A DNA stretch of 64,000 nt, taken from Salinispora fenicalii (GTDB lineage: Bacteria; Actinomycetota; Actinomycetes; Mycobacteriales; Micromonosporaceae). This document shows positions 53,514 through 62,594 of the stretch, piece by piece (positions within the stretch are counted from its first letter, which is position 1; every line of letters begins with the position of its first letter). The translations under genes were made by a program, and so were the position numbers. The notes below the pieces were generated by a model. It searched no databases and was not told the origin of the DNA. It saw only the letters and a program-made list of their open reading frames with translations. The DNA is taken from contig NZ_AZWQ01000017.1 in NCBI RefSeq assembly GCF_000514815.1, forward strand, positions 123,401 to 187,400, given 5' to 3'.

Positions 53514-53566
53514 GCGCCGCCCGCCGGCACGACCCGATGCGAGCGCCGCCCCGCCGACCCGACCCG
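53487..53566. repeat. Three near-tandem GAGCGCCGCC(C)CGCCG units across a stop codon
   Basis: Units begin at 53487, 53512 and 53541 (25 and 29 bases apart). The DUF3000 stop TGA (53511-53513) is at the junction of units 1 and 2. Confidence 0.6.
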
Positions 53567-53588
53567 TAGCGCCCAGGACTCTCCCTAG

Positions 53589-54482
53589 TCAGAGGTACTC
53601 GTCGGCCTCTTCGCAGACCTCTTCCAGGCCCTCGTTGGCCTCCTCGAGAGCCTTCTCATCGCCGAACGCCGCCGCGGCGAGCGCGGTGCTGAGCTGGTCC
53701 AGGCAGTTGGCGATAACTTCCTTCTGCCGGGCCTGCTCGTCCCGGTCGTTCTGGGTCCCGGTGAGGTCCTGTTGGGTACGCGCCAGCGTCTCCTGAGACC
53801 GCTGCAGGTCGACCTTGACCTGCTCCAACTCGGCGGCGGTCGCCGCGATGGTCGCCTCCTGCGCGCTGATCCGCTCCTCGGCCCGGTTCAGCTCGCCGGT
53901 GGTGGTCAGGAAGAGACCGGTCATTACTCCACCAGCGAGGAACAGCAGTCCCGCCACCACGGCCAGAACCACCATCGCCCGTCCCGGCCTGGCACTGCCC
54001 GGAGCCGCACCATACGGCGGACCCGACATCATCGGCGGGGCCGCCATCGGCTGCCCGACCGGGGGGTTGATGGTCGGGAGCGGCGCGGTGCTGCCCAGGG
54101 GCGCGGCCGACGGGGCTGGGGCGGCGGCAGGGTCGTGGCCGGTCGGCGCCCCGCTGGGTTCGTTCTGCGGTGACGGCGGGGCAGCACCGCCCTGCGCCGC
54201 CGGGACGGGCCCAGCGGCATCGCCAGTTGGCTGCCCGGGCAGAGCGGGGTGCGGCGCGGCTCCAAACGGCTGCTGCGGCGCACCCGAACTCGGCTGCCCC
54301 GGCACAACCGGCTGCGGCGCAGTTTCAGCCGGACTCGGCTGCCCCGGCACAACCGGCTGCGGCGCAGTTTCAGCCGGCTGCTCCGGGGCGACTCCAGCCG
54401 GCTGCTGCGGCGCTGTTCCCGGCTGCCCAGGCACGGCGGGCTGCGGCGCAGCTGAAGTCGGCTCGATCGGGGGCTGGGACAT
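53589..54482 (-). CDS. Pro-rich membrane protein with extracytoplasmic coiled coil
   Basis: 297 residues from ATG 54482 with GGAGGAG upstream. A Pro/Gln/Ala-rich cytoplasmic half contains an exact APQPVVPGQPS repeat. One transmembrane helix follows (AMVVLAVVAGLLFLAGGVMT), then a coiled coil (ELNRAEERISAQEATIAATA to QKEVIANC) and an acidic end. It is encoded behind the HtrA-like protease. Function unknown; a scaffold or regulator of the protease is possible. Confidence 0.65.
   Translation of the reverse strand: MSQPPIEPTSAAPQPAVPGQPGTAPQQPAGVAPEQPAETAPQPVVPGQPSPAETAPQPVVPGQPSSGAPQQPFGAAPHPALPGQPTGDAAGPVPAAQGGAAPPSPQNEPSGAPTGHDPAAAPAPSAAPLGSTAPLPTINPPVGQPMAAPPMMSGPPYGAAPGSARPGRAMVVLAVVAGLLFLAGGVMTGLFLTTTGELNRAEERISAQEATIAATAAELEQVKVDLQRSQETLARTQQDLTGTQNDRDEQARQKEVIANCLDQLSTALAAAAFGDEKALEEANEGLEEVCEEADEYL
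54289..54377. repeat. Exact 45-base tandem duplication inside coding region
   Basis: Two 45-base units (54289-54333, 54334-54377/8) encode two copies of a 15-residue Pro/Gln segment in the Pro-rich membrane protein, in frame. Confidence 0.75.
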
Positions 54483-54568
54483 GACTCTCCTCCTGTGGAG
54501 CAATTCGGGCAGGTCGCCCGTTGGCTAGAGCAGATCGCGCTGAGGTGGAACGGGACGCCGGAGCGGGG

Positions 54569-55600
54569 TCAGCAGATATCGAAACTGTCGCAGGCGGTGG
54601 CGATCGGCACGGCGAGGCCGATCCCCTCGGCGTCCCGCGCCTTGGCGGTGGCGATCCCGACCACCTGCTGCTCGCCGTTGATCACGGGGCCCCCCGAGTT
54701 GCCCTCGTTGATCGGCGCATCGAACTGAATCATCGGCGGATCGCCCCCCTTGGCCTCGCGGAACGCGCTCACCACACCGGTGGTGACGCTGTCCGCCAGG
54801 CCGAGGGGGGCACCTACAACGACGATCTGCTGGCCGGACTTGACCGCGGCCGGGGTAGCGACCAGCCCGGTGAAGGCGCTGGTCGTCCGGAGTTGGGCGA
54901 GGTCGTTGTCCTCGTCAACCTCGACGATGGTGGCCGGGAAGCGCTGGTCGGTGAGCTCCAGGAAGACCTGCCGCTCCCCCTCCTCCCAGACCGCTTCGAC
55001 CACGTGGAAGTTGGTGAAGAGATTGGTGCCGCCATCGGCGGTCGGCTCACCGACGGCGAACGCGCTGCCGGTGTACCGCCCGGCGCGGACCCGAAACACG
55101 CTGGGCAACACCGCGGCGGCGATCGCCTCCGGGTCAAACGCAGCACCGATCTCCGACTCCAGCTCCGTCGCCCGCGACTCCAGCCCGTCGAGCCGGGTCT
55201 GGCTCTCCTGCTGCCCGGCGTTCAACCGCCGATCGACGTCGGCGAGCCGGTCGGTGAGCTGGTGGATCTGGTACGCCTGGACACCGGTCACCAACAGCAG
55301 CGCCACGACGAGTAGCGGCACGGCCACCCGCCCGAGCAGGCCCGGCCGCCGAGATGTCGGGGCGGCAGCCGGTTGAGCGCCGGGCCAGAGCCCGGCCGGA
55401 CCGCCGGCAGGGGGCACGAACGGCGGTGGAACACCTGGCCCGAGAACCGACGGTTGGGGGGAACCGGGCGCGACCGGGCCGCCGACCGCCGGGGCCCCCG
55501 GCCAAGCCGCGCTGGACGGGCCGGGCTGGAGCGGCGGGGACCAGGTGGTTCTCGGTGCGGGACCTCCCCCCACTTCGGGCAATCCGTCACCCTCGGCCAT
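54569..55600 (-). CDS. Membrane-anchored trypsin-like (HtrA-type) serine protease
   Basis: 343 residues; ATG 55600 has GGGGAGGG upstream. A Pro-rich cytoplasmic segment is followed by one transmembrane helix (VPLLVVALLLVTGVQAYQI), a short coiled coil (IHQLTDRLADVDRRLNAGQQ) and an S1C protease domain. The triad is visible: His in TNFHVVEAV, Asp in DEDNDLAQLR, Ser in NEGNSGGPVI. No PDZ domain is present. It acts outside the membrane, probably in protein quality control. Confidence 0.87.
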   Translation of the reverse strand: MAEGDGLPEVGGGPAPRTTWSPPLQPGPSSAAWPGAPAVGGPVAPGSPQPSVLGPGVPPPFVPPAGGPAGLWPGAQPAAAPTSRRPGLLGRVAVPLLVVALLLVTGVQAYQIHQLTDRLADVDRRLNAGQQESQTRLDGLESRATELESEIGAAFDPEAIAAAVLPSVFRVRAGRYTGSAFAVGEPTADGGTNLFTNFHVVEAVWEEGERQVFLELTDQRFPATIVEVDEDNDLAQLRTTSAFTGLVATPAAVKSGQQIVVVGAPLGLADSVTTGVVSAFREAKGGDPPMIQFDAPINEGNSGGPVINGEQQVVGIATAKARDAEGIGLAVPIATACDSFDIC

Positions 55601-55812
55601 ACGCCCTCCCCGTACCAATGCTGTTGCGCCCCGGCGGCAACCGGCGCCCCTTGACCGCTAGCTGTTCGACCGCTACGAATGTTGTGGTCTATGGACCGTA
55701 TCCGTCACAAACACGCTTTGTCTTCACGGTTTGCTCAACCGTAACGGCCGACTCCCGACACGCACTGGACCGGCTGTCCCCGCCCGATCGGGTAGCGCAA
55801 TAGGGTTGTCGG

Positions 55813-57168
55813 GTGACCGACGAACCACCCCTACCCCGTCGGGCTGCCGGAAACCGCACGGAAGACGTACCGCACCCGCCGTTGATCCGGTCGGGGAACA
55901 CGGACGTTGACCCGACCGCTGGTGGCCCAGCTACCACCCCGCGCGAGGCCGAGGGCGGCCCCACCCCGCTGACCGCGCCCGGCGAGGGCACCCCCCAGCC
56001 GGTGACCACCCCGGCGGAGTTGGCCGAGGTCGTGGCCCGCTTCGCCCAGGGCACCGGCCCGGTGGCGCTGGACGCCGAACGCGCCTCTGGCTACCGGTAC
56101 AGCCAGCGGGCGTATCTGGTGCAGCTACGCCGCGCCGGCGCCGGCACCGTCCTGATCGACCCGCTGCCGCTGCCGGAGCTGACCAGCTTGGACGAGGCCA
56201 TCGGCGAGGCCGAGTGGGTGCTCCACGCGGCCAGTCAGGATCTGCCCTGCCTGGCCGAGCTGGGTCTGCGCCCACGGCGGCTCTTCGACACCGAGCTGGC
56301 CGCCCGACTCGCCGGCTTCGAACGGGTCGGGCTCGCCGCGCTGACCGAGAACCTGCTCGGCTTCAGCCTGGAGAAGCACCACTCGGCGGCGGACTGGTCG
56401 AGCCGGCCGCTGCCGGAGTCCTGGCTGACCTACGCCGCCCTGGACGTGGAGCTGCTGGTCGAGTTACGGGACGCGCTCGAGGCCGAGCTGACCCGGCAGG
56501 GCAAGGCCGAGTGGGCGGCCGAGGAGTTCGCCGCGCTGGTCCGCAACGGCGCCCGCCCGCCCCGGGTCCGCGCCGATCCCTGGCGCCGCACCTCCGGGAT
56601 CCATCGGGTACGTGGGGCGCGGGCGCAGGCCCGGGTGCGCGCCCTGTGGTACGCCCGGGATCAGATCGCGGCGCGCCGCGACGCGGCGCCGGGACGGGTG
56701 TTGCCGGACTCGGCGATCGTCGCCGCCGCCGAGCTGGATCCGCGGGACGAGAAGACGCTGCTGACCCTGCCGGGCTTCGGCGGTCGCTCGGTGCGTCGGC
56801 TGGCCCGTACCTGGTTGGCGGCGTTGGACGATGCGCGGGAGTTGCCGGCGGAGGCGCTGCCGGTCGCGCCGACGGTCGAGGGTCCGCCGCCGCCGCATCG
56901 GTGGGCCGAGCGGGACCCGGTCGCGGCGGCCCGGCTGGCCCGATGCCGGGAGGTGGTCGTCGGGACCGCCGGCGCACACACCCTGCCACCGGAGAACCTG
57001 ATCGCCCCGGACTCGATCCGCCGCCTCGCCTGGGTCCCGCCCGAGGAGATCACCGAGGACACCGTGGCGGAGACCCTGCGCGGCCTGGGTGCGCGCGAAT
57101 GGCAGATCACGCTGCTGCAGCCAGACCTGACCCGGGCGCTGGCTGGCCCGCCCCCGGCCGAAACCTGA
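55813..57168 (+). CDS. rnd: Ribonuclease D (3'-5' exonuclease with HRDC domain)
   Basis: 451 residues, GTG start 55813. The DEDD exonuclease motifs are VALDAERASGYRYSQRAYLV, VLHAASQDLPCL and the late YAALDVELLVEL; an HRDC-like helical region (REALWYARD-type, here VRALWYARDQIAARRD) follows. An N-terminal extension of about 60 residues is Pro/Thr-rich. It trims structured RNA 3' ends. The 212-base gap before it contains no gene. Confidence 0.88.
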   Translation: MTDEPPLPRRAAGNRTEDVPHPPLIRSGNTDVDPTAGGPATTPREAEGGPTPLTAPGEGTPQPVTTPAELAEVVARFAQGTGPVALDAERASGYRYSQRAYLVQLRRAGAGTVLIDPLPLPELTSLDEAIGEAEWVLHAASQDLPCLAELGLRPRRLFDTELAARLAGFERVGLAALTENLLGFSLEKHHSAADWSSRPLPESWLTYAALDVELLVELRDALEAELTRQGKAEWAAEEFAALVRNGARPPRVRADPWRRTSGIHRVRGARAQARVRALWYARDQIAARRDAAPGRVLPDSAIVAAAELDPRDEKTLLTLPGFGGRSVRRLARTWLAALDDARELPAEALPVAPTVEGPPPPHRWAERDPVAAARLARCREVVVGTAGAHTLPPENLIAPDSIRRLAWVPPEEITEDTVAETLRGLGAREWQITLLQPDLTRALAGPPPAET

Positions 57169-57215
57169 GCCATCGATGTGGGGTGGGCCACACGGGGGGT
57201 GGTACTCCAGTTGGT

Positions 57216-57227
57216 TACTGGCAAGTA
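57216..57227. promoter_or_regulatory. Candidate regulator dyad upstream of fadA
   Basis: TACTGGCAAGTA is an interrupted TACT/AGTA dyad 45 bases before the fadA start. TetR-family fatty-acid regulators often bind sites of this style; no direct evidence links one here. Confidence 0.4.
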
Positions 57228-57272
57228 GCATCCGAGAAAACGCCAGTCCGGCTAACCGGCTAGGAGGCTCAA

Positions 57273-58469
57273 GTGCCCCGTGAAGTTCGGGATGTCGTCT
57301 TCGTTGACGGCGTCCGCACCCCGTTCGGCAAAGCGGGGGGCATGTACGCCAACACCCGCGCCGACGACCTGGTGATCCGCTGCATCCGCGAGCTGCTGCG
57401 CCGCAACCCGCAGCTGCCACCGGAGCGGGTCGAGGAGGTCGCCGTCGCCGCCACCACCCAGATCGGCGACCAGGGCCTGACCATCGGCCGGACCGCCGCG
57501 CTCCTGGCCGGCCTCCCCAAGACCGTGCCCGGCTTCGCCATCGACCGGATGTGCGCGGGCGCGATGACCGCGGTGACCACGGTCGCCGGTGGCATCGCCA
57601 TGGGCGCGTACGACGTCGCCATCGCCGGCGGGGTCGAGCACATGGGCCGCCACCCGATGGGCGAGGGAGTCGACCCCAACCCGCGGATCGTCGCGGAGCG
57701 ACTGGTTGACCAGTCCGCCCTGGTCATGGGCGCCACCGCGGAGAACCTGCACGACCGAGTACCGCACATCACCAAGGAGCGCACCGACGCGTTCGCGCTC
57801 GCCTCCCAGCAGAAGACCGCCAAGGCGTACGCCAACGGCAAGCTCCAGGACGACCTGGTGCCGGTGGCGGTCCGGGACCCGGAGACCGGCTGGGGTCTGG
57901 CCACCGTGGACGAGGCGCCGCGCGACACCTCGATGGAGAAGCTCGCCACCCTCAAGACACCATTCCGCCCGCACGGCAAGGTCACCGCCGGTAACGCGGC
58001 CGGGCTGAACGACGGCGCCACGGCGAGCCTGCTCGTCGCCGAGGAGACCGCACGGGAGCTGGGTCTGCCGGTCGCGATGCGGCTGGTCTCCTACGGCTTC
58101 GTCGGCGTCGAGCCCGAGGTGATGGGGATCGGCCCGATCCCGTCGACCGAGAAGGCGCTGCGCATCGCCGGCCTGACCATCGACGACATCGGCCTGTTCG
58201 AGCTGAACGAGGCGTTCGCGGTCCAGGTCCTCGCCTTCCTCGACCACTTCGGCATCGCCGACGACGACCCGCGGGTCAACCCGTGGGGCGGCGCGATCGC
58301 CATCGGCCACCCGCTCGCCTCGTCCGGCGTCCGGCTGATGACCCAGCTCGCCCGGCACTTCGCCGAGCACCCGGAGGTCCGCTACGGCCTCACCGCCATG
58401 TGCATCGGCATCGGCATGGGCGGCACCGTGATCTGGGAGAACCCGCACTGGGAGGGTGGAGCCAAGTGA
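57273..58469 (+). CDS. fadA: Acetyl-CoA C-acyltransferase (thiolase)
   Basis: 398 residues from GTG 57273 with TAGGAGG upstream. The acyl-binding Cys is in DRMCAGAM, the catalytic His in AIGHPLASSGVRL and the second Cys in AMCIGIGMGG. It performs the last step of beta-oxidation. fadB follows after 55 bases in the same direction. Confidence 0.95.
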   Translation: MPREVRDVVFVDGVRTPFGKAGGMYANTRADDLVIRCIRELLRRNPQLPPERVEEVAVAATTQIGDQGLTIGRTAALLAGLPKTVPGFAIDRMCAGAMTAVTTVAGGIAMGAYDVAIAGGVEHMGRHPMGEGVDPNPRIVAERLVDQSALVMGATAENLHDRVPHITKERTDAFALASQQKTAKAYANGKLQDDLVPVAVRDPETGWGLATVDEAPRDTSMEKLATLKTPFRPHGKVTAGNAAGLNDGATASLLVAEETARELGLPVAMRLVSYGFVGVEPEVMGIGPIPSTEKALRIAGLTIDDIGLFELNEAFAVQVLAFLDHFGIADDDPRVNPWGGAIAIGHPLASSGVRLMTQLARHFAEHPEVRYGLTAMCIGIGMGGTVIWENPHWEGGAK

Positions 58470-58524
58470 GCGCGAGCAATGAGTCGAGCCAGTGCGTCCC
58501 GCAGTCACGAACGGAGGAGGCACA

Positions 58525-60591
58525 GTGAGCCTCGCGGCACCGAACGAGGTCGTCACCAAGGCCTTGCTGCGCCTGGTGGACGTACCGGGACTGGACCGCC
58601 CCGCCGCCCTGATCACGCTGGACAACGGCTTCGACCACAAGAAGCCGAACACCCTCGGACCGGGGGGCCTGACCAGCCTGGACGAGGCGATCACGGCGGC
58701 CCACGCGGCGAAGCCGGCGTTCATCGCGGTGACCGGTAAGCCCTACATCTTCTGCGTCGGGGCGGACCTCACCGGTCTGCCGCTGCTCACCGACCGCGCG
58801 CAGGCGCTGGAGATCGGGCAGCTCGGCCACCGGGTGTTCGCCCGGCTCAAGGACAGCGACGTTCCGACCTTCGCGTTCGTCAACGGCGCGGCCATGGGCG
58901 GCGGCCTGGAGCTGGCCCTGCACTGCCACTACCGGACGTTGTCCGGCGGCGCCGCGGCCCTCGCCCTACCGGAGGTGTCGCTCGGTATCGTTCCGGGCTG
59001 GGGCGGCACCCAGCTGCTGCCGAACCTGATCGGCATCCCGGCGGCGACCCAGGTGATCATCCAGAACCCGCTGATGCAGAACAAGATGCTCAAGCCGAAG
59101 CAGGCGGCGGAGATGGGCCTCGCGGATGTCCTGCTGGAGCCGGCGGACTTCCTGGAGCGGTCCCTGGAGTGGGCCGCCGGCGTGGTCCGCGGCGAGCTCA
59201 CCGTGACCCGGCCCGAGGTCGATCGGGAGATGTGGGACGGCGTCCTCTTCTTCGCCAAGCAGACCCTGGATGCCCGCCTGCACGGCGCCGTCCCCTCCGC
59301 CAACCGGGCCCTGGAACTACTCGGCCTGGCCAAGGAGACGGACTTCGCCGCCGGCACCGCCGCCGAGGACGAGGCCCTGGCCGACCTGATCTTCTCGTCG
59401 GAGCTACGCAGCGGCCTCTACGCGTTCGACCTGGTGCAGCGGCGGGCCAAGCGTCCGGCCGGGGCACCCGACCGGGACCTGGCCCGGCCGGTGACCAAGG
59501 TTGGCATCGTCGGTGCCGGCCTGATGGCCAGCCAGCTCGCGCTGCTGTTCGCCCGCCGTCTCCAGGTGCCGGTCGTCCTGACCGACCTGGACCAGGCCCG
59601 CGTCGACAAGGGCGTGGCCTACGTGCACGAGCAGATCGAGAAGTCGGTCAGCAAGGGCCGGATGGACAAAGGCACCGCCGCCAAGCTGTACGGCCTGGTG
59701 AGCGGGTCGGTCGACAAGTCCGTCTTCGCCGACGCGGACTTCGTCATCGAGGCCGTCTTCGAGGACCTCAACGTCAAGAAGCAGGTCTGGGCCGAGCTGG
59801 AAAAGCTCGTCACGCCCGAGGCGGTGTTGGCCACCAACACATCGTCGCTGTCGGTGACGGCGATGGCCGAGGGGCTCGAGCACCCGGAGCGGGTGGTCGG
59901 CTTCCACTTCTTCAACCCGGTCGCCGTGCTCCCGCTACTGGAGATCGTCCGGGGCGAGCAGACCGACGACGCCACGCTGGCCACGGCGTTCGCGGTCGGC
60001 AAGCAGCTGAAGAAGTCGAGCGTGCTGGTGAAGGACGCGCCCGCGTTCGTGGTCAACCGGCTGCTAACCCGCTTCCTGGGTACGGTGTTCGCCGCGGTGG
60101 ACGCCGGCACCCCGCTGGAGGTGGCGAACAACGCGCTCGACCCGCTGGGCCTACCGATGCGTCCCCTGGCGCTACTCCAGCTGGTCGGGCCGGCGGTGGC
60201 GCACCACGTCGGCGGCATCCTGCACGCGGCCTTCCCGGACCGCTTCGGGGTCAGCGAGAACCTTAAGCGGATCGCCGAGGCCGGCAAGCCGATCGTCGTT
60301 GACGATGAGATCAACGCCGAGGTGGCCGACCTGCTGGTGGTCGGCGACCAGCCGCTCACCGCCGAGCAGGTCCGGCAGAACGCGCTCGACGCGCTGGCGC
60401 AGGAGATCCAGCTGATGCTCGACGAGGGCATCGTCGCCGAAGCCCAGGACATCGACCTGTGCCTGATCCTGGGTGCCGGCTGGCCGTTCCATCTGGGCGG
60501 CATCACGCCCTACCTGGACCGCACCGGCACCACCGAACGGGTCACCGGCAAGCGGTTCCTGCCGGCCGGTGTCGCCAGCCTCCCGGCCTGA
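58525..60591 (+). CDS. fadB: Bifunctional enoyl-CoA hydratase/3-hydroxyacyl-CoA dehydrogenase
   Basis: 688 residues from GTG 58525 (ACGGAGGAGG upstream). The N-terminal crotonase domain shows VNGAAMGGGLELALHCHY and EVSLGIVPGWGGTQLLPNL. The dehydrogenase domain begins with VGIVGAGLMASQLALLFARR and contains NTSSLSVTAMA and VGFHFFNPVAVLPLLEIV. It catalyses hydration and oxidation in beta-oxidation and pairs with FadA. The strong terminator behind it closes the operon. Confidence 0.95.
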   Translation: MSLAAPNEVVTKALLRLVDVPGLDRPAALITLDNGFDHKKPNTLGPGGLTSLDEAITAAHAAKPAFIAVTGKPYIFCVGADLTGLPLLTDRAQALEIGQLGHRVFARLKDSDVPTFAFVNGAAMGGGLELALHCHYRTLSGGAAALALPEVSLGIVPGWGGTQLLPNLIGIPAATQVIIQNPLMQNKMLKPKQAAEMGLADVLLEPADFLERSLEWAAGVVRGELTVTRPEVDREMWDGVLFFAKQTLDARLHGAVPSANRALELLGLAKETDFAAGTAAEDEALADLIFSSELRSGLYAFDLVQRRAKRPAGAPDRDLARPVTKVGIVGAGLMASQLALLFARRLQVPVVLTDLDQARVDKGVAYVHEQIEKSVSKGRMDKGTAAKLYGLVSGSVDKSVFADADFVIEAVFEDLNVKKQVWAELEKLVTPEAVLATNTSSLSVTAMAEGLEHPERVVGFHFFNPVAVLPLLEIVRGEQTDDATLATAFAVGKQLKKSSVLVKDAPAFVVNRLLTRFLGTVFAAVDAGTPLEVANNALDPLGLPMRPLALLQLVGPAVAHHVGGILHAAFPDRFGVSENLKRIAEAGKPIVVDDEINAEVADLLVVGDQPLTAEQVRQNALDALAQEIQLMLDEGIVAEAQDIDLCLILGAGWPFHLGGITPYLDRTGTTERVTGKRFLPAGVASLPA

Positions 60592-60609
60592 CCTGCCCTT
60601 TCCCCGTAC

Positions 60610-60642
60610 GCGCGGTGGCCGCCCGTCGGGCGGCCACCGCGC
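60610..60642 (+). terminator. Strong terminator of the fad operon
   Basis: Perfect 15-base arms GCGCGGTGGCCGCCC (60610-60624) and GGGCGGCCACCGCGC (60628-60642) with loop GTC, followed by TTCGCTTT. Confidence 0.85.
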
Positions 60643-60731
60643 TTCGCTTTGCCCGGCGGGGGTCGGTGCCATGGACCCGGCACCCGACCGGCTAGCATCA
60701 CCGGCTAGCACCCTCGCCTGGAGGCGATGTC

Positions 60732-61829
60732 ATGTCCTCACCGGTCGATCCCTGGTCCGGCCCACCGGAGCACGGTGCGCAGCCCAGCTACCCGCCGCCG
60801 GGCACCCGGCCGCGGGCACCCCGGCACGCGCGTCCGGAGCCCCCCGAACCGGAACCCGACGGCTGGCGGCTCCCACCCCCGCACAACCCCACACCAGCCC
60901 CGCGCGACTTCACCCAGCCCCCGCCCGACGCCGCACCGGCCCCACCCGACGCCACACCGGCCCCGCTCTCCTGGTCGGCTCCGGTCTCCACACCAGCCCC
61001 GTCCTCCTCAGCGCCCACAATGGACGAGCAGCCGACCCAGGTGCACAGCGCCATCCCGCCGATCCCCCCGGCCGAGCCTGCGGTGGCCCACCACGCCCGG
61101 CGGCCAGAGGAGACAGGTAGCCCCGCTGCCGTGTCCGATTCGAAAAAACCGGCGTCCCGGCGGCCGTCCCGGCGTACCTTGCTGCTCTCGCTCGGCCTGG
61201 CCGGCCTGCTCCTGGTCTCGCTGGGCGGTCTCGCCTACCTCACCCGTTCCGGTGGAGACGACGCGGCGCCGCCTACGGCCGCCGCCCCGGACTCGCCTGA
61301 CGCGCCGCAAGCCGCCGACAGCGCCGACCCGCCCCCCTCAGCCGAACCCAGCCCCGAGCCCGAACCCGAACCACAGATTCGCCTCGTCGCACCAAAGTCA
61401 CTCGACGGTCGGGCCCGGAGCACCGACTCGGAGCTGAAGTCGCTCGCCGCCGGGCTGGTGGAGGACTTGGAAACCAAGGTACGCAGCGGGAACAGCACGG
61501 TTGGCGCCTTCTACGGCAGCTTCGAGGATGAGGACATCATCATGGTGGCTGCCGCCTCGGGCTTCGTTCTCAACCCGGAACAGGAGCTGGACGCCACCGT
61601 CAAGGCGCTCGCTTCGGACCTGAACGTCCGCAAGATGTCCACAATCTCGGCCGGCCCGCTCGGCGGCGTCGCGAAATGTGGTGACGGTAGCGCCTCCAAC
61701 ATCCCGCTCGGAGTCTGCGCCTGGGCCGACGAAGGCAGCGTGGGCATGATCGTGATGTTCTCCGAGTCAGCCAGCACGGCCCGCTCCGACTTCGTCGACA
61801 TTCGGGCGGAGATCGAGAAACGTTCCTGA
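60732..61829 (+). CDS. Pro-rich single-span membrane protein
   Basis: 365 residues. About 150 residues rich in Pro/Ala/His precede a transmembrane helix (LLLSLGLAGLLLVSLGGLAY); an Asp/Pro linker and a folded extracytoplasmic domain (LKSLAAGLVEDLETKV; ASNIPLGVCAWADEGSVGMI) follow, with a likely disulfide between AKCGDG and GVCAW. No family recognised. It stands alone between two terminators. Confidence 0.65.
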   Translation: MSSPVDPWSGPPEHGAQPSYPPPGTRPRAPRHARPEPPEPEPDGWRLPPPHNPTPAPRDFTQPPPDAAPAPPDATPAPLSWSAPVSTPAPSSSAPTMDEQPTQVHSAIPPIPPAEPAVAHHARRPEETGSPAAVSDSKKPASRRPSRRTLLLSLGLAGLLLVSLGGLAYLTRSGGDDAAPPTAAAPDSPDAPQAADSADPPPSAEPSPEPEPEPQIRLVAPKSLDGRARSTDSELKSLAAGLVEDLETKVRSGNSTVGAFYGSFEDEDIIMVAAASGFVLNPEQELDATVKALASDLNVRKMSTISAGPLGGVAKCGDGSASNIPLGVCAWADEGSVGMIVMFSESASTARSDFVDIRAEIEKRS

Positions 61830-61836
61830 GGCCGGG

Positions 61837-61859
61837 CCCCGCCCATCCGGACGGCGGGG
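61837..61859. terminator. Terminator hairpin
   Basis: CCCCGCC (61837-61843) pairs with GGCGGGG (61853-61859) shortly after the stop of the Pro-rich protein, with partial extension GGGCC/GGGGCC further out. It lies between convergent genes. Confidence 0.55.
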
Positions 61860-61927
61860 GTGGGGCCGCCTCGACGGTGACGAATGCCACCAACCTCGGC
61901 GGCCCCACGAGCATGCCGCGAGACCGC

Positions 61928-62305
61928 TCAGTTGTGCTGGCGGCGCTCAGCGACACTGCGCAGGACGCAGAACTCATTGCCCTCCGGGTCGGCGAGCACC
62001 ACCCAGCCTGAGCCGTCCGGGCGGGTGTGGTCGGCGACGTGCGTCGCTCCGATCTCGATCAGGCGGGCAACCTCCTGGGCCCGGGTCCGATCGGTTGGCT
62101 CCAGGTCAAGGTGCAGGCGATTCTTCACCGACTTGTCCTCGGGCACGGCCAGAAACAGCAGTACCGGACCATCCTCGGGCCGCAGGATGGCCTCCGAGTC
62201 ACCGGGGCGGGCCTCCCGAAGGCACCCGAAGACCTGGGCCCAGAAGCCCGCCAGAGCGTACGGGTCGTGGCAGTCGACGCAGAAATTGTGGAAACGTGCG
62301 GTCAC
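61928..62305 (-). CDS. Glyoxalase-fold (VOC) protein
   Basis: 125 residues. FHNFCVDCHDPYALAGFWAQ, NRLHLDLEPTDRTRAQEVAR and GWVVLADPEGNEFCVL are the two VOC beta-alpha-beta units with the usual His and Glu metal ligands. This lineage is normally annotated as a VOC-family protein of unknown substrate. The following 290-base gap to the regulator holds only the promoter described below. Confidence 0.85.
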   Translation of the reverse strand: MTARFHNFCVDCHDPYALAGFWAQVFGCLREARPGDSEAILRPEDGPVLLFLAVPEDKSVKNRLHLDLEPTDRTRAQEVARLIEIGATHVADHTRPDGSGWVVLADPEGNEFCVLRSVAERRQHN

Positions 62306-62559
62306 GGTCTCTCCTCAGATCAATGGGAGGCACCCCGCACTGCTGGTCAGCGATGTGGGCGGCGGGGCGCGGAACAGTTGCTGGTGAACATCGACGCACC
62401 CCCTTCCGCCTCTTGGGCTGACCCCAAGATCCTTACATCGTCATCGGTTGGAAGCAACCCACCCACGGCAGATCGCCATCCCAGTGCCCTCCATTCCCCA
62501 TGGCACGGAAGAGACCTCAGGTAGGGCGGCCTACTCGGATCGGGCGGTCCCGTCGTGTG

Positions 62560-62588
62560 TTGACCCACTGGCTGTCGACACCTAGTTT
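62560..62588 (+). promoter_or_regulatory. Promoter giving a leaderless transcript
   Basis: TTGACC (62560-62565), a 17-base spacer and TAGTTT (62583-62588) lie six bases before ATG 62595, so the transcript would start at or very near the start codon. Confidence 0.65.
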
Positions 62589-62594
62589 GTTCGT

